Assembly (NCBI RefSeq): GCF_022447245.1
Contig: NZ_JAKVBC010000005.1
Span: 62,001 to 126,000 of the forward strand
Direction of reading: 5' to 3'
From: Kordia sp.
GTDB lineage: Bacteria; Bacteroidota; Bacteroidia; Flavobacteriales; Flavobacteriaceae
Length of the DNA: 64,000 nucleotides
Part shown: positions 1 to 8,526 of the stretch, in pieces
Layout: every line of letters begins with the position of its first letter
Position numbering within the stretch: position 1 is the stretch's first letter
Translations under genes and position numbers: made by a program
The notes under the pieces: model-generated
The model's database searches: none
Seen by the model: only the letters and a program-made list of their open reading frames with translations
Told to the model about the DNA's origin: nothing

Positions 1-1
1 T

Positions 2-850
2 TTATTATTAGATTTTGAATATGTAGAACTATTCGTTTACGGTTCGGTATCTAAGCCAAAACTTAGTCAAGATTTCCCAGCAGAATTGTTAGAAACACAA
101 ATGGAATGGGACGATTTGGTTTTAAATGATAAAACGCTTGATGAAGTCAACAATATCTTGGTTTGGATGGAACATAATGAAACCTTATTGAACGACTTCG
201 AAATGCGAGACAAAATCAAGCCAGGATATAAAGTCATGTTTTTTGGTGCGCCAGGTGTTGGAAAAACGCTTACAGCTAGTTTGATGGGAAAACAAACAGG
301 AAAAGATGTCTACAGAATCGATTTGTCATTGGTGATTTCGAAGTACATTGGAGAAACGGAAAAAAATCTCTCTAACCTTTTCAATAAAGCAAAAAACAAA
401 GATTGGATTCTCTTCTTTGATGAAGCTGATGCTATATTTGGAAAGCGTACCGGAGTTAGAGATGCACATGATAAATATGCTAACCAAGAAGTATCATACT
501 TATTGCAACGTATCGAATCACATTCAGGGTTAGTCATACTAGCTTCTAATTATCGTACGAATATTGACAAGGCTTTTACCAGAAGATTTCAATCTATCAT
601 CGACTTTGAAGCGCCAGGAATTCCTGAACGTTTGCGACTCTGGCAAAAATACATTCCAGAAGCTTTTATGAATGATGAAATTGATTTACAAGAAATCTCA
701 GAAGAATATGAAGTAACAGGAGCCAATGTTGTCAATATTGTACAATACGCCTGTTTACAAGTCTTAGCGGCAGGAGGAACACAATTGACCAATGAAATCT
801 TAATCGACGCAATTCAAAGAGAATTTATCAAAGAAGGAAGAATGGTGTAG
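2..850 (+). CDS. AAA+ ATPase, contractile injection system type (5' end outside window)
   Basis: The frame is open to the left edge, so this is the C-terminal part of a longer protein; the first visible codons continue smoothly into the ATPase fold. Seen: Walker A GAPGVGKT (nt 245-268), Walker B ILFFDEAD (about nt 407-430), a sensor region VILASNYRTNID and the arginine-rich FTRRFQ. The combination YRIDLSLVISKYIGETEKNL, FGKRTGVRDAHDKYANQEV and the RRF motif is what I know from the Afp15-like ATPases encoded at the end of extracellular contractile injection system (eCIS) loci, where the protein is thought to help assemble the phage-tail-like particle. That family assignment is from memory. The eCIS structural genes would lie to the left of the window. 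It ends with TAG at 848-850, and no clear terminator follows. Confidence 0.85.
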   Translation, partial: LLLDFEYVELFVYGSVSKPKLSQDFPAELLETQMEWDDLVLNDKTLDEVNNILVWMEHNETLLNDFEMRDKIKPGYKVMFFGAPGVGKTLTASLMGKQTGKDVYRIDLSLVISKYIGETEKNLSNLFNKAKNKDWILFFDEADAIFGKRTGVRDAHDKYANQEVSYLLQRIESHSGLVILASNYRTNIDKAFTRRFQSIIDFEAPGIPERLRLWQKYIPEAFMNDEIDLQEISEEYEVTGANVVNIVQYACLQVLAAGGTQLTNEILIDAIQREFIKEGRMV

Positions 851-1084
851 TAGTACGTTTTGTATAATAAAACTAACAGCATAAAAACGCTAATAGTTAA
901 TATAAGACCGTGTTCTATTATGGTAAGAATCCATTATAAATGAATTGAATTCAGCGTTAAAATATTTTATAAATATTTCTTTTTCAGAAAGATACGTAAA
1001 TCTGTCTATGTCGGTATATAATGGAGTAATCATTTCTTTACTTGTAACAACGTCTATAAAACCCTGCAAATCATTCAAATCATT
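851..1084. other. Intergenic, no recognised gene
   Basis: AT-rich spacer between the ATPase and the decayed histidine kinase. A 77-codon reading frame runs on the minus strand (890-1123), but it overlaps the plus-strand kinase remnant and resembles nothing I know. The 5' half of the kinase gene is probably lost here. Confidence 0.4.
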
Positions 1085-1522
1085 ACCCAAGTAATCAGAA
1101 GCATTTCGCACAGATTTGATCAAGATCCGATTCCAGAATTTAATCTAAAAACGGCAATTACAAATTTCTCTGAAAAAGTAGAAAATGAACAACTCAAAGT
1201 ACATACGGCAATTCATGGTTTGGAACATTTTCAAAATTCACAAATCAGTATTTTTATCTTTCGAATCTAGCAAGAATTGGTCAATAATGCCATCAAACAT
1301 ACAGAAGAAACAACGTTGACCATTTACATCACCAAAAATGCAGATGCCATAAATATTATGGTTCAAGATGACGGAAAAGGTTTTGATGCTAACCAATTAG
1401 CAAATGGAATCGGATTGAAAAACCTACGTAAAGAAATACTAATCATGGAAGGAAACTGTGATATTGATTCAAATCCAAATCGCGGAACAACTGTAAACAT
1501 TGATATTCCAATAAGAAACTAA
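1085..1522 (+). pseudogene. Sensor histidine kinase remnant (HisKA_3/HATPase_c type)
   Basis: Only the C-terminal half of a NarL/LuxR-system sensor kinase remains. Around nt 1085-1123 the reading gives TQVIRSISHRFDQ, the dimerisation/phospho-His region, with His in RSISHRF. The N-box region then reads FRI-stop-QELVNNAIKHT: the TAG at 1268-1270 sits where family members have Leu or Ile, so it looks like a single-base nonsense change (TTG to TAG). Downstream the ATPase G1 box DDGKGFDA and G2-like GIGLKNLR are intact up to the TAA at 1520-1522. No start codon or sensor domain is visible upstream. The gene sits 12 bases before a matching response regulator that is also broken, so the pair decayed together. 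A downstream restart at TTG 1277 would give only an incomplete ATPase domain. Confidence 0.8.
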
Positions 1523-1534
1523 AAAATTACACAC

Positions 1535-2178
1535 ATGAATAAGCTACAATTATTACTATGCGATGATCACAATTTAGTTTCGGAAGGTATTGTAATTATG
1601 TTGCAAAGCGAAGATCGTTATGATATTGAAATTGTGACTTCAGGAAAACAAGCCTTACAGCACATACAATTACATACAATCAATGTGTTGATTTTGAACA
1701 TCTCCGTGCCTGAAATGGACGGTTTGGAAGTGTTAGATGCATTTAAAGAATTTGAAAACCCTCCGAATGTTTTGATGTTGACCATGCATGAACAAGTTAA
1801 GTGTATCAAAGGAGCTATTGCCAAAGGCGCTACAGGTTATGTGTTAAAAAGTACCAGCAAAAGTATGCTTATGGATGCGATAGAAAAAGTTGCGGAAGGA
1901 GAAAATTTTTACGATCCACGCTTTACAAATATTTTACTCAATAATCCACAAGAAACGACTCAACAGAAGCAGTTGGAACTTGTATAACTTACGCCAAGGG
2001 AGATAGATATTCTAAAGCTCATCGGACAAAACAAAAAAACAAAGAAATCGCCGACATCTTTTTCATATCGGTAAACACGGTACAATCACACAAAAAGAAT
2101 TTGTACAGTAAACTTAATATCCATTCTGTATCAGAATTGGTAACCCAAGCCTTTCAACATGGTTTTGTGGAAACTTAG
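1535..2178 (+). pseudogene. LuxR/NarL-family response regulator, broken
   Basis: The receiver domain reads well from ATG 1535 (LLLCDDHNLVSEG, acidic pocket D10-D11; PEMDG loop; Lys in YVLKST). The phospho-acceptor position, normally Asp in the LLDI-type strand, is Asn (N55 in VLILNIS), so even the intact part should not be phosphorylated normally. A TAA at 1985-1987 interrupts the protein just before the HTH. In the same frame LTPREIDILKLIGQN continues, then a one-base shift in an A-rich run (about 2030-2040) is needed to reach KEIADIFFISVNTVQSHKKN and the end at TAG 2176-2178. A nonsense codon, a frameshift and a lost acceptor Asp together make decay the simplest reading. It belonged to a two-component pair with the kinase remnant just upstream. 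Confidence 0.85.
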
Positions 2179-2217
2179 CGTTAAAAATTTGAAGTCAATA
2201 TTACTTTAACATCTATG

Positions 2218-3114
2218 TTATTGTTCTTTTCTTTTCGTAAAACTCTTTAACAATGCAGTTCTGTTTTTCATAACATAACCGAAAATCAAAGTTGTAAAAA
2301 AAGAAAAAATAGCAAAAACTAAGGCTGGTTGAGACATAACTTCATTTTTAACAATAGTTGTGCTTACAAGCAATGCCAAACCTGTGTTTTGAAGACCTAC
2401 TTCAATCCCAATTGTAGTCGATTGTAGGTTATTCAATTTTAGTTTTCTAGATAAAAAATAGCTGCCAATCATTGAAATGCTATGAAGTAGTAAACAAGCA
2501 GGCAATAAAACATAAATTATTTCTTGATTGATGCCGCTACCTCCATTCGTTTCAGATGCAAAAAACTTTACACCAAAAACAAAGGCAAGCAACAGGATGT
2601 TAAAATACTTTAGATAATTCTGTATTTTTTGAATGGTTATTGGATATTTCTCATTCAAAAAGAGTCCAATTAAAACTGGAAAAATTAAAACTAAGAAAAC
2701 CTGTGTAATCGTATTTACAAGACTTAAATTCTCATTACTTTTTTCCAATTCAAAATACTCCAAACCAAAAAAAACTAAAGTCGGAATTGTAAATAAAATG
2801 ATAAAAGAATTGACAACCGTTAGTGAAATAGATAGTGCGACATCCGTTTTCAATATATAGCTTATAAAATTAGAAGTTGTTCCTCCAGGACAGATAGATA
2901 CTATAAAAATTCCCATTTTCCACTCCGGACTCAGATCGGTAAAGGAAACAATAAGCAACGCCAACAAAGGCAAAGCTATAATTTGTAAAACTAGGCCTAT
3001 TGTTAAGCTTTTAGGGTTTTTAAACACATTTTTGAAATCTTCTGTTCTTAAAGAAGAACCTATACCGAACATTATTAACCCTAAAGCAAGGGAAATTAGA
3101 AAGTCTATATCCAT
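2218..3114 (-). CDS. Bile acid:sodium symporter (BASS) family transporter
   Basis: A 298-residue, very hydrophobic protein with about nine to ten membrane spans. Family marks visible are CPGGTTSNFISYILKTD (around residues 75-91), corresponding to the crossover region that binds sodium in this fold, and GIEVGLQNTGLALLVS near residue 240. BASS proteins move organic anions (bile acids, pantoate, pyruvate or other small carboxylates) with sodium across the inner membrane; the substrate here cannot be read from sequence. It is the only minus-strand gene in the window, is intact between decayed genes, and converges with the broken response regulator (39 bases apart). The ATG at 3112-3114 gives the expected N-terminal hydrophobic start. 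No operon partner is visible. Confidence 0.9.
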   Translation of the reverse strand: MDIDFLISLALGLIMFGIGSSLRTEDFKNVFKNPKSLTIGLVLQIIALPLLALLIVSFTDLSPEWKMGIFIVSICPGGTTSNFISYILKTDVALSISLTVVNSFIILFTIPTLVFFGLEYFELEKSNENLSLVNTITQVFLVLIFPVLIGLFLNEKYPITIQKIQNYLKYFNILLLAFVFGVKFFASETNGGSGINQEIIYVLLPACLLLHSISMIGSYFLSRKLKLNNLQSTTIGIEVGLQNTGLALLVSTTIVKNEVMSQPALVFAIFSFFTTLIFGYVMKNRTALLKSFTKRKEQ

Positions 3115-3254
3115 ATTTAATCTCTATACTGCCAAGATATGCAATTATATTTTTTATAAAAATATAATGCTCTTATTTATGTTACACAACACAGTTTTGT
3201 GGAATTGAGAAAAGTTCTTACATCTAAAATAAACAAACAAACCATTCTTTTTTC

Positions 3255-4838
3255 ATGTAAAAAGTTACACGCCTACTTTGTATCCTGTTTTTAACATGTA
3301 CATTTTCCTATGCGCAAAAAGTATCTGCTGAATTGCTGACAAAGCAGATAAAATCTTCTTCAGTACAAGAAAAAGATAGTCTTTTCAATGAGTTTTTAGA
3401 TATTTCAAATATAGATGAAAACTGGATAAAACATGCTTTGCAGATAGTGTATCATTTCTGTAAAGAAGAAAAATATGATAAAAGCATGCTTTTTACGGAA
3501 GCTGCAATAGTAGTCTTGCCAACAAAATCAAGACAATACCCATCTTTCCAAAGCTTACTTGCTAAAGGGAAATATGTACATGCAGCGAGGAGCGCATGAA
3601 AAAGCACTAAATGCATATTATTCACTGCTACAAATTGCAGAACGAGAAGCAGATGCTAACTATCAGTTTATTGACAGAATGAATATTACAGTGATTCACA
3701 GAAAGATGCGTCAAAACCAAAAGGCGTTGGAAAAATGCACTGAAGCACTACAAATTATTGATCAAATGAAATATAAAGACAAACGAAATCATGTAAACTT
3801 GCTCACCATTTTAAGTGAAACTTATTAGGATATGTGGTAACTAGACCAAGCTGCAGCTATTGCTGAAAACGGACTAATCATCAGTGAAAAACTAGCGTAT
3901 TCTCTTGGAAAAGTAGATTTATTGATAAAAAAAGGGATCATTTCTTATTAAAAAAAACTATGAAAAAGCACTAACATATTCACACCAAGCAGAAGTCATT
4001 TTACAAAAAGATACATTAACAAATGATTTCTATGAAAAAAACCTATACCAATTAATTTTTAGCGGCATGTTTCTTGAACAAGAAAAATACCAACAAACGG
4101 TTGATAAATTGCTGAAAACTATCAAATTATTATAAAAATATACCAAACGTGATGCCTATATTTTAGATATATATTTACTACTTTCTAAAAGCTATAACGA
4201 ACTTAAAAACACCGAAGAAACCTTATTTTGGCATGATGAATATTTAAAACTCAACACAATTTTAGAAAAGGACGAAGACAAAGTACAAACAAAAATATAT
4301 GAACAAGAAACACAGCAATTTTTATCATAATCTGGATATTTACCTTGTCGCGATCTGTAAAAAAGAACGTTCAAAAAAAGTTGTATTTAACAAATTGAAC
4401 TCCAAAATAGAATCTCTAAATGCAGAATTCCAAAATCTGGCCAACAAAAAAGTGTGCAAAAACTATTTGATACAGAGGATGAAAAAGTCGCAACAATTCT
4501 AAAAGGAATTGACAAGTTAGAAACGAGTCATTATTTTTTGAATTTATATTATAGCTTAAGCACGATGGCAAAAAAGCTAAAAACAAATCGAAGCTACTTA
4601 TCACAAATTATAAAAACGCACAAAAAGAAAAAGTTTAACGAATTCATCAACGATCTTCGCATAACCTATGCGATCAATAGATTGCAAACAGATAAACAAT
4701 TCTGTAAATTTTCAATTTCTTCTATCGCAAAAGAAGTTGGTCACAAAAGTGATTATTCCTTCGTTAAAACACTTTAAAGAACGAACAAAAGTTAAGCCAT
4801 CTGATTGTATCAAAAAACTTCAAGAAGAAAATGCCTAA
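3255..4838 (+). pseudogene. TPR/AraC-type transcriptional regulator, heavily decayed
   Basis: Reading across frames restores one protein of a family common in Flavobacteriia: signal-type leader, TPR repeats, then a C-terminal AraC HTH. The start codon ATG 3255 is followed at once by TAA (3258-3260), then KVTRLLCILFLTCTFSYAQ, a good leader; codon 2 was probably AAA. TPR-like helices follow (EKALNAYYSLLQIA, QKALEKCTEALQII). In-frame stops occur at 3826-3828 (TAG) and soon after, and frameshifts occur near 3950 and 4330-4470. The HTH reads LSTMAKKLKTNRSYLSQII and ISSIAKEVGHKSDYSF, and after a shift near 4770 ends HFKERTKVKPSDCIKKLQ to TAA 4836-4838. With at least four lesions it cannot make a working protein. 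The family senses unknown signals and regulates nearby genes. Confidence 0.88.
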
Positions 4839-4989
4839 AAACACAAAATAAGCACCCCATTTTGTTCAAAATTAGAAACGGTATTTTTTTAAGAATGCCT
4901 TTATTTACTATCATTGAAGAGAATATTTATCCAAAAGCCATTTTGGGAAAATAGATCATTAGTATTGATTTTTTTAAAACATTCACATT

Positions 4990-5151
4990 ATGAAATCAAA
5001 AACGAACAGAAAAATTGAGTTAAAAAAAAGTACAATTGCTATACCATTATTAAGAAAACTGACAGGAGGCCAATGCCTCATAAGCGACGACACAGAGCCA
5101 ATTCAAGTGGATAGTCCTACAGGAGCGGAAATCTCTTTCATTAAAAAATAA
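4990..5151 (+). CDS. Small Gly-Gly leader peptide precursor (lanthipeptide-like)
   Basis: A 53-residue reading frame starts at ATG 4990. Its N-terminus is Lys-rich (KIELKKSTIAIPLLRKLTGG), then a double glycine at residues 26-27 and a short acidic tail with one Cys, one Thr-rich stretch and three Ser (CLISDDTEPIQVDSPTGAEI). The layout KxxLKKxTIxxL...GG is what I know from Bacteroidota natural-product/class I lanthipeptide precursors, whose leader is cut after Gly-Gly by a C39 peptidase. The tail has only one Cys, poor for multiple thioether rings. A strong terminator follows 18 bases after the stop, which supports a real single-gene transcript. No maturase, cyclase or peptidase is nearby; one would have to act from elsewhere. 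The gene lies 151 bases after the TPR-AraC pseudogene. Confidence 0.6.
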   Translation: MKSKTNRKIELKKSTIAIPLLRKLTGGQCLISDDTEPIQVDSPTGAEISFIKK

Positions 5152-5169
5152 GTGTGAAAATTGACTGCA

Positions 5170-5213
5170 AAAGTATCTTTATTTTGTTCAAAATAAGGAT
5201 GCTTTGTTTTTTT
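5170..5213 (+). terminator. Intrinsic terminator after peptide precursor
   Basis: Arms 5170-5185 and 5190-5205 pair over 16 positions (14 Watson-Crick, two G-U) around a GTTC loop, followed by G and seven T (5207-5213). Placement right after the stop at 5151 fits a monocistronic peptide gene. Confidence 0.85.
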
Positions 5214-5314
5214 CATAACGATACCAACATAACTTTTGGTCACATTAATGCATTAATCTACAAGGCGAAACCGAAAACCTTTTAAAAGAGTAGGTATCAA
5301 TTAGTAAAACGATT

Positions 5315-5520
5315 ATTAAGAAAAAATCAAAAATAAAAGCACCAAAGCTAAAAAAGAAACAATTAGTAACTTTCAAGTTAATAAAGCAAAAGGCGGAGTT
5401 ACGTTACGAGAAGGATGTGAAATAGAGACATCACCTCTTGGACAATGTCATTCATTTGGACAACAATGTGATCAAACCATAAGATTTGCATGTAACTCTT
5501 TAGTAGTTTGGTGTCCATAA
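5315..5520 (+). pseudogene. Second, Cys-rich Gly-Gly peptide precursor, frameshifted
   Basis: The 3' frame gives a convincing precursor: KKETISNFQVNKAKGG leader end, then a core with four Cys, several Ser/Thr and a Trp-Cys-Pro end (GQCHSFGQQCDQTI; LVVWCP), stopping at TAA 5518-5520. The frame has no ATG: an in-frame TAA lies at 5317-5319. The neighbouring frame supplies the missing leader start (KKKSKIKAPKLKK from 5318) directly after ATT 5315. So a one-base loss in the A run at about 5351-5356 and an ATG-to-ATT change (or use of ATT as start) explain the sequence. The core is richer in Cys/Ser/Thr than the neighbouring intact gene, so it is the better lanthipeptide candidate of the two. If the run was misread in sequencing the gene could be intact except for its unusual start. 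Confidence 0.6.
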
Positions 5521-5540
5521 AAACACACACAACAATTACA

Positions 5541-5578
5541 ACAACAGGCTTGAGTTTTGCTCAAGTTTGTTGTTTTTT
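5541..5578 (+). terminator. Intrinsic terminator after second peptide precursor
   Basis: Stem ACAACAGGCTTGAG (5541-5554) pairs with CTCAAGTTTGTTGT (5560-5573), with two G-U pairs in the middle and a five-base loop, followed by five T. It ends transcription before yifB. Confidence 0.85.
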
Positions 5579-5679
5579 AACCTAAAATTCAACGCTCACA
5601 AAAAAAAATTAACGCTTACAAAATAATTTACCATTTGTATTATATAAAAAGATAGCTTTATGATAAAGATGTCTTTATT

Positions 5680-7218
5680 ATGCTTAAAAAAGTCTATGGG
5701 AGTGCCGTTTTTGGTATTGAAGCTACTACAATTACGGTTGAAGTAAATATTGCAAAAGGAATTGGCTATCATTTGGTGGGTTTGCCAGATAATGCCATTA
5801 GAGAAAGTAATTACCGAATTGCTTCTGCTTTACAAAATAATGGTTATAAAATTCCAGGAAAGAAAATAACCATTAATATGGCGCCTGCCGATTTACGGAA
5901 AGAAGGAAGCGCGTATGATTTAACCTTAGCGTTAGGAATCTTGGCAGCATCGAATCAAATTCAATCTGAAAACTTAGAGAATTATTTGATTATGGGTGAA
6001 TTGTCTTTGGATGGAAGTTTGCAACCTATAAATGGCGTATTGCCTATTGCTATCAATGCACTTGAAGAAGGTTTTAAAGGCTTTATTCTACCTGAACAAA
6101 ATGCCAAAGAAGCTGCTGTTGTTAGCAATTTGGAAGTATATGGTGTACAAAACATCAAACAAGTCATTAATTTTTTTGACAATAACGAACCTTTGGAGCA
6201 AACCATTATTGATACACGTGCAGAATTTTTGAAAAACCTTGCTTTTCCTGAATTCGATTTCTCAGATGTTAAAGGACAAGAAAGTATCAAACGCTGTATG
6301 GAAATTGCTGCTGCTGGCGGACATAATATTATACTCATTGGCCCACCAGGTTCAGGAAAAACAATGTTGGCAAAACGCTTACCATCAATACTTCCACCAT
6401 TAACTTTACATGAAGCCTTAGAAACGACGAAGATTCATTCTGTAGTAGGAAGCATAAAAGACAAATCAGGGCTCATTTCTGAACGTCCATTTCGAAATCC
6501 TCATCATACTATTTCAGATGTTGCACTCGTAGGGGGAGGAAGCTATCCACAACCGGGAGAAATCTCTCTAGCTCACAATGGAGTGTTGTTTTTAGATGAA
6601 TTACCCGAATTCAAACGAAGTGTCTTGGAAGTCATGCGTCAGCCCTTAGAAGACAGAGAAGTAACTATCTCTAGAGCACGATTTACCATTACTTATCCAA
6701 GTAGTTTTATGTTGGTCGCAAGTATGAATCCAAGTCCCAGTGGATTTTTCAATGATCCGAACTCACCAATGGCAGCTTCTCCTATGGAAATGCAACGCTA
6801 TATGGGAAAAATTTCAGGACCTTTACTAGATCGAATTGACATACATATTGAAGTAACACCAGTTCCTTTTGAAAAACTTTCTGAAGAACGGAAAGGAGAA
6901 ACCAGTGCTGTTATTCGTGAACGTGTTATCAAAGCAAGAACGATTCAAACCGAACGTTTCAAAAAATCAGAAACTTTACATTACAATGCTCAAATGAACA
7001 CCAAACAAATTCGAAAGTATTGTAAGTTAAGCGTAGAAGCATTGGACCTTCTCAAAAATGCAATGGAGCGTTTAAATTTATCTGCGAGAGCCTATGATAG
7101 AATTCTAAAAGTCGGAAGAACTATTGCCGATTTGGATCAAGAACAAAATATTTTACCCGATCATATTGCAGAAGCTATCCAATACAGAAGTTTGGATAGA
7201 GAAGGTTGGCTAGGGTAA
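5680..7218 (+). CDS. yifB: YifB/ComM-family Mg-chelatase-like AAA+ ATPase
   Basis: Full length at 512 residues. The N-terminal third ([34 protein letters not shown]) is the Lon-like ChlI fold typical of YifB. The central AAA module carries Walker A GPPGSGKT (residues 221-228) and Walker [11 protein letters not shown] (D306, E307), followed by the Mg-chelatase-type ATMNPSP-like segment ASMNPSPSG. The C-terminal lid has [19 protein letters not shown]. The ComM branch is a hexameric helicase that moves branch points during integration of taken-up DNA, so a role in natural transformation or recombination is likely but rests on homology. It stands alone between a terminator at 5541-5578 and a 589-base gap, has the normal start [12 protein letters not shown], and shows no damage. 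Probably a housekeeping gene unrelated to the PKS genes. Confidence 0.95.
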   Translation: MLKKVYGSAVFGIEATTITVEVNIAKGIGYHLVGLPDNAIRESNYRIASALQNNGYKIPGKKITINMAPADLRKEGSAYDLTLALGILAASNQIQSENLENYLIMGELSLDGSLQPINGVLPIAINALEEGFKGFILPEQNAKEAAVVSNLEVYGVQNIKQVINFFDNNEPLEQTIIDTRAEFLKNLAFPEFDFSDVKGQESIKRCMEIAAAGGHNIILIGPPGSGKTMLAKRLPSILPPLTLHEALETTKIHSVVGSIKDKSGLISERPFRNPHHTISDVALVGGGSYPQPGEISLAHNGVLFLDELPEFKRSVLEVMRQPLEDREVTISRARFTITYPSSFMLVASMNPSPSGFFNDPNSPMAASPMEMQRYMGKISGPLLDRIDIHIEVTPVPFEKLSEERKGETSAVIRERVIKARTIQTERFKKSETLHYNAQMNTKQIRKYCKLSVEALDLLKNAMERLNLSARAYDRILKVGRTIADLDQEQNILPDHIAEAIQYRSLDREGWLG

Positions 7219-7378
7219 GCTATTAAAAAAATAGAAGTCATTAGAATATTTTAATACTTTATAACGTAAAAATGTTAAATCAGTCCTGCTAAACGGTTTT
7301 ACCAAATTGTAAGTAAATTTTATCCAGAATAATAATAAACGCATCAACAATTATGCAATAATTCATAGCTGTATATTT

Positions 7379-7506
7379 AAATTATTGATTTTCAATTTTT
7401 TGAAAAGTACACTAAATCATAACTACATTTTATCATATAAGTATGGTATTACAAAATTAATTTGTATGTAATTTTTTAAGTATATATTTTTGAAAATCAA
7501 TAATTT
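7379..7506. repeat. Widely spaced inverted repeat
   Basis: AAATTATTGATTTTCAA at 7379-7395 is the exact reverse complement of 7490-7506, separated by 94 bases. The arms lie about 90 bases or more upstream of the predicted promoter. It could be a regulator-binding pair, a DNA hairpin, or a relic of a small inserted element. Confidence 0.7.
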
Positions 7507-7596
7507 ATATCAACCATATTAATATTCGATAATTCCTAATTTTCGAGATTCATTTCCTTATGGTTAATACATATTTATTTTACGGTTAAAGCATAT

Positions 7597-7624
7597 TTGT
7601 AGTTCTTAATTTTTTATACTTTTA
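7597..7624 (+). promoter_or_regulatory. Predicted flavobacterial promoter of the PKS operon
   Basis: TTG at 7597-7599, 17 bases, then TACTTTTA at 7617-7624 match the Bacteroidota sigma-ABfr pattern TTG-N17-23-TAnnTTTG except for the last base. It would give a leader of about 180 bases before ATG 7808. In AT-rich DNA such a match can arise by chance. Confidence 0.4.
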
Positions 7625-7807
7625 TAATCGATAAAAAATCTTAAATAAATGTTAATTAGTAGGTAAAACTGCTAACTGACCAAGCGAAGCTGTATTTAGA
7701 GCCTAAATATTTACAGTGTTTTATCGTTATTCACCTATATTCCCCCCTGGTTAATAATTAGTTAGATTATTGAACAAAATCAAATAACAATCTTAACGTT
7801 AATAACA

Positions 7808-8389
7808 ATGCCTTTTTCTCAAAGCAGGGAAGCAAAAATTGCTGGTCCAAAAATTGAAAGAAAATCCAAGTCAAATCATGTAAACCAAAATTGGTATATT
7901 TTCTACACAGCTCCGAGAGCTGAGAAGAAAGCTAAATTTGAACTTGAATTGAGAGGATTTGAAGTGTTTCTTCCTATGATAAAAACAACTCGAATATGGA
8001 AGAATCGACAAAAAAAACAAATTGATATAGTACTATTTCCAAGCTATATTTTTGTTAAAACAAGCGAAAAATGCTTAGACGAAATATGTAGAATCAACAA
8101 AATTACGATGTATATCCATTGTGGAGGAAAACCAAGCAAGGTGTCTTCTGAATGTGTAGAGGCTATAAAATGTATGCTTAGTTTAAATAAAGAAATATCC
8201 GTGGGGAATGACTTTATTGAAGGAGAAACTGTGCGTATCGTTGAAGGGCCTTTAGCAGGCTATGACGGAGTACTAGTTGAGCAAAAATCCAAAACAAAAT
8301 TCGGGATACATCTAAAAGAAATAAATCAGGTGGCTTCTATTGAAATATGCACAAATGTGCTGGAAAAAGTCCGAATAAAATCCTTATAA
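7808..8389 (+). CDS. Specialised NusG paralogue (UpxY/LoaP/RfaH-type antiterminator)
   Basis: 193 residues. An NGN domain starts near residue 27 (NWYIFYTAPRAEKKAKFEL, then FEVFLPM, VLFPSYIFVK), which is the RNA-polymerase-binding half of NusG. A KOW motif follows near residue 138 (GETVRIVEGPLAGYDGVLVE). Housekeeping NusG sits with ribosomal genes; this copy is the first gene of a co-directional PKS operon. Paralogues in this position (UpxY in Bacteroides capsule loci, LoaP in Firmicutes polyketide operons, TaA in Myxococcus) bind polymerase near the start of one long operon and stop early termination. With more than 56 kb of genes downstream that is the likely job here. A basic N-terminal tail of about 25 residues precedes the NGN domain. 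The family call is firm, the target is inferred from position. Confidence 0.9.
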   Translation: MPFSQSREAKIAGPKIERKSKSNHVNQNWYIFYTAPRAEKKAKFELELRGFEVFLPMIKTTRIWKNRQKKQIDIVLFPSYIFVKTSEKCLDEICRINKITMYIHCGGKPSKVSSECVEAIKCMLSLNKEISVGNDFIEGETVRIVEGPLAGYDGVLVEQKSKTKFGIHLKEINQVASIEICTNVLEKVRIKSL

Positions 8390-8406
8390 GCAGTCGCTTA
8401 ATATTT

Positions 8407-8428
8407 AGGACTTTCTATAAAAAGTCTT
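8407..8428 (+). promoter_or_regulatory. Small RNA hairpin in leader of the first PKS gene
   Basis: AGGACTTT (8407-8414) pairs with AAAGTCTT (8421-8428) around a six-base loop, with one G-U. No T run follows, so it is not a normal terminator. Its place between the NusG paralogue and the first PKS gene makes it a candidate recognition hairpin. Confidence 0.3.
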
Positions 8429-8526
8429 AACTGAGTGTTCCCAAAATATACTAGGAGCATACCAATTTCTTCCATTTACTATTAAATTTTACGCATAAAA
8501 AATCATTTATTCACAATCTGAAACAA

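Larger units (their letters stand above)
7219..7807. other. AT-rich intergenic region upstream of the PKS operon
   Basis: 589 bases without a gene. It holds a widely spaced 17-bp perfect inverted repeat (7379-7395 with 7490-7506), a plausible flavobacterial promoter (7597-7624) and then a leader of roughly 180 bases before the NusG-like gene. No convincing terminator for yifB was found. Confidence 0.6.

Noticed and set aside
890-1123. 77-codon minus-strand reading frame
   Set aside because: It overlaps the plus-strand kinase remnant, has no recognisable relatives, and no start context; more likely chance.
5635-5660. Promoter for yifB (TTG...TAGCTTTA)
   Set aside because: Spacing of 15 bases is short of the usual 17 or more; not listed.
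8407-8428. Terminator after the NusG-like gene
   Set aside because: Stem lacks a T run and the operon continues in the same direction.
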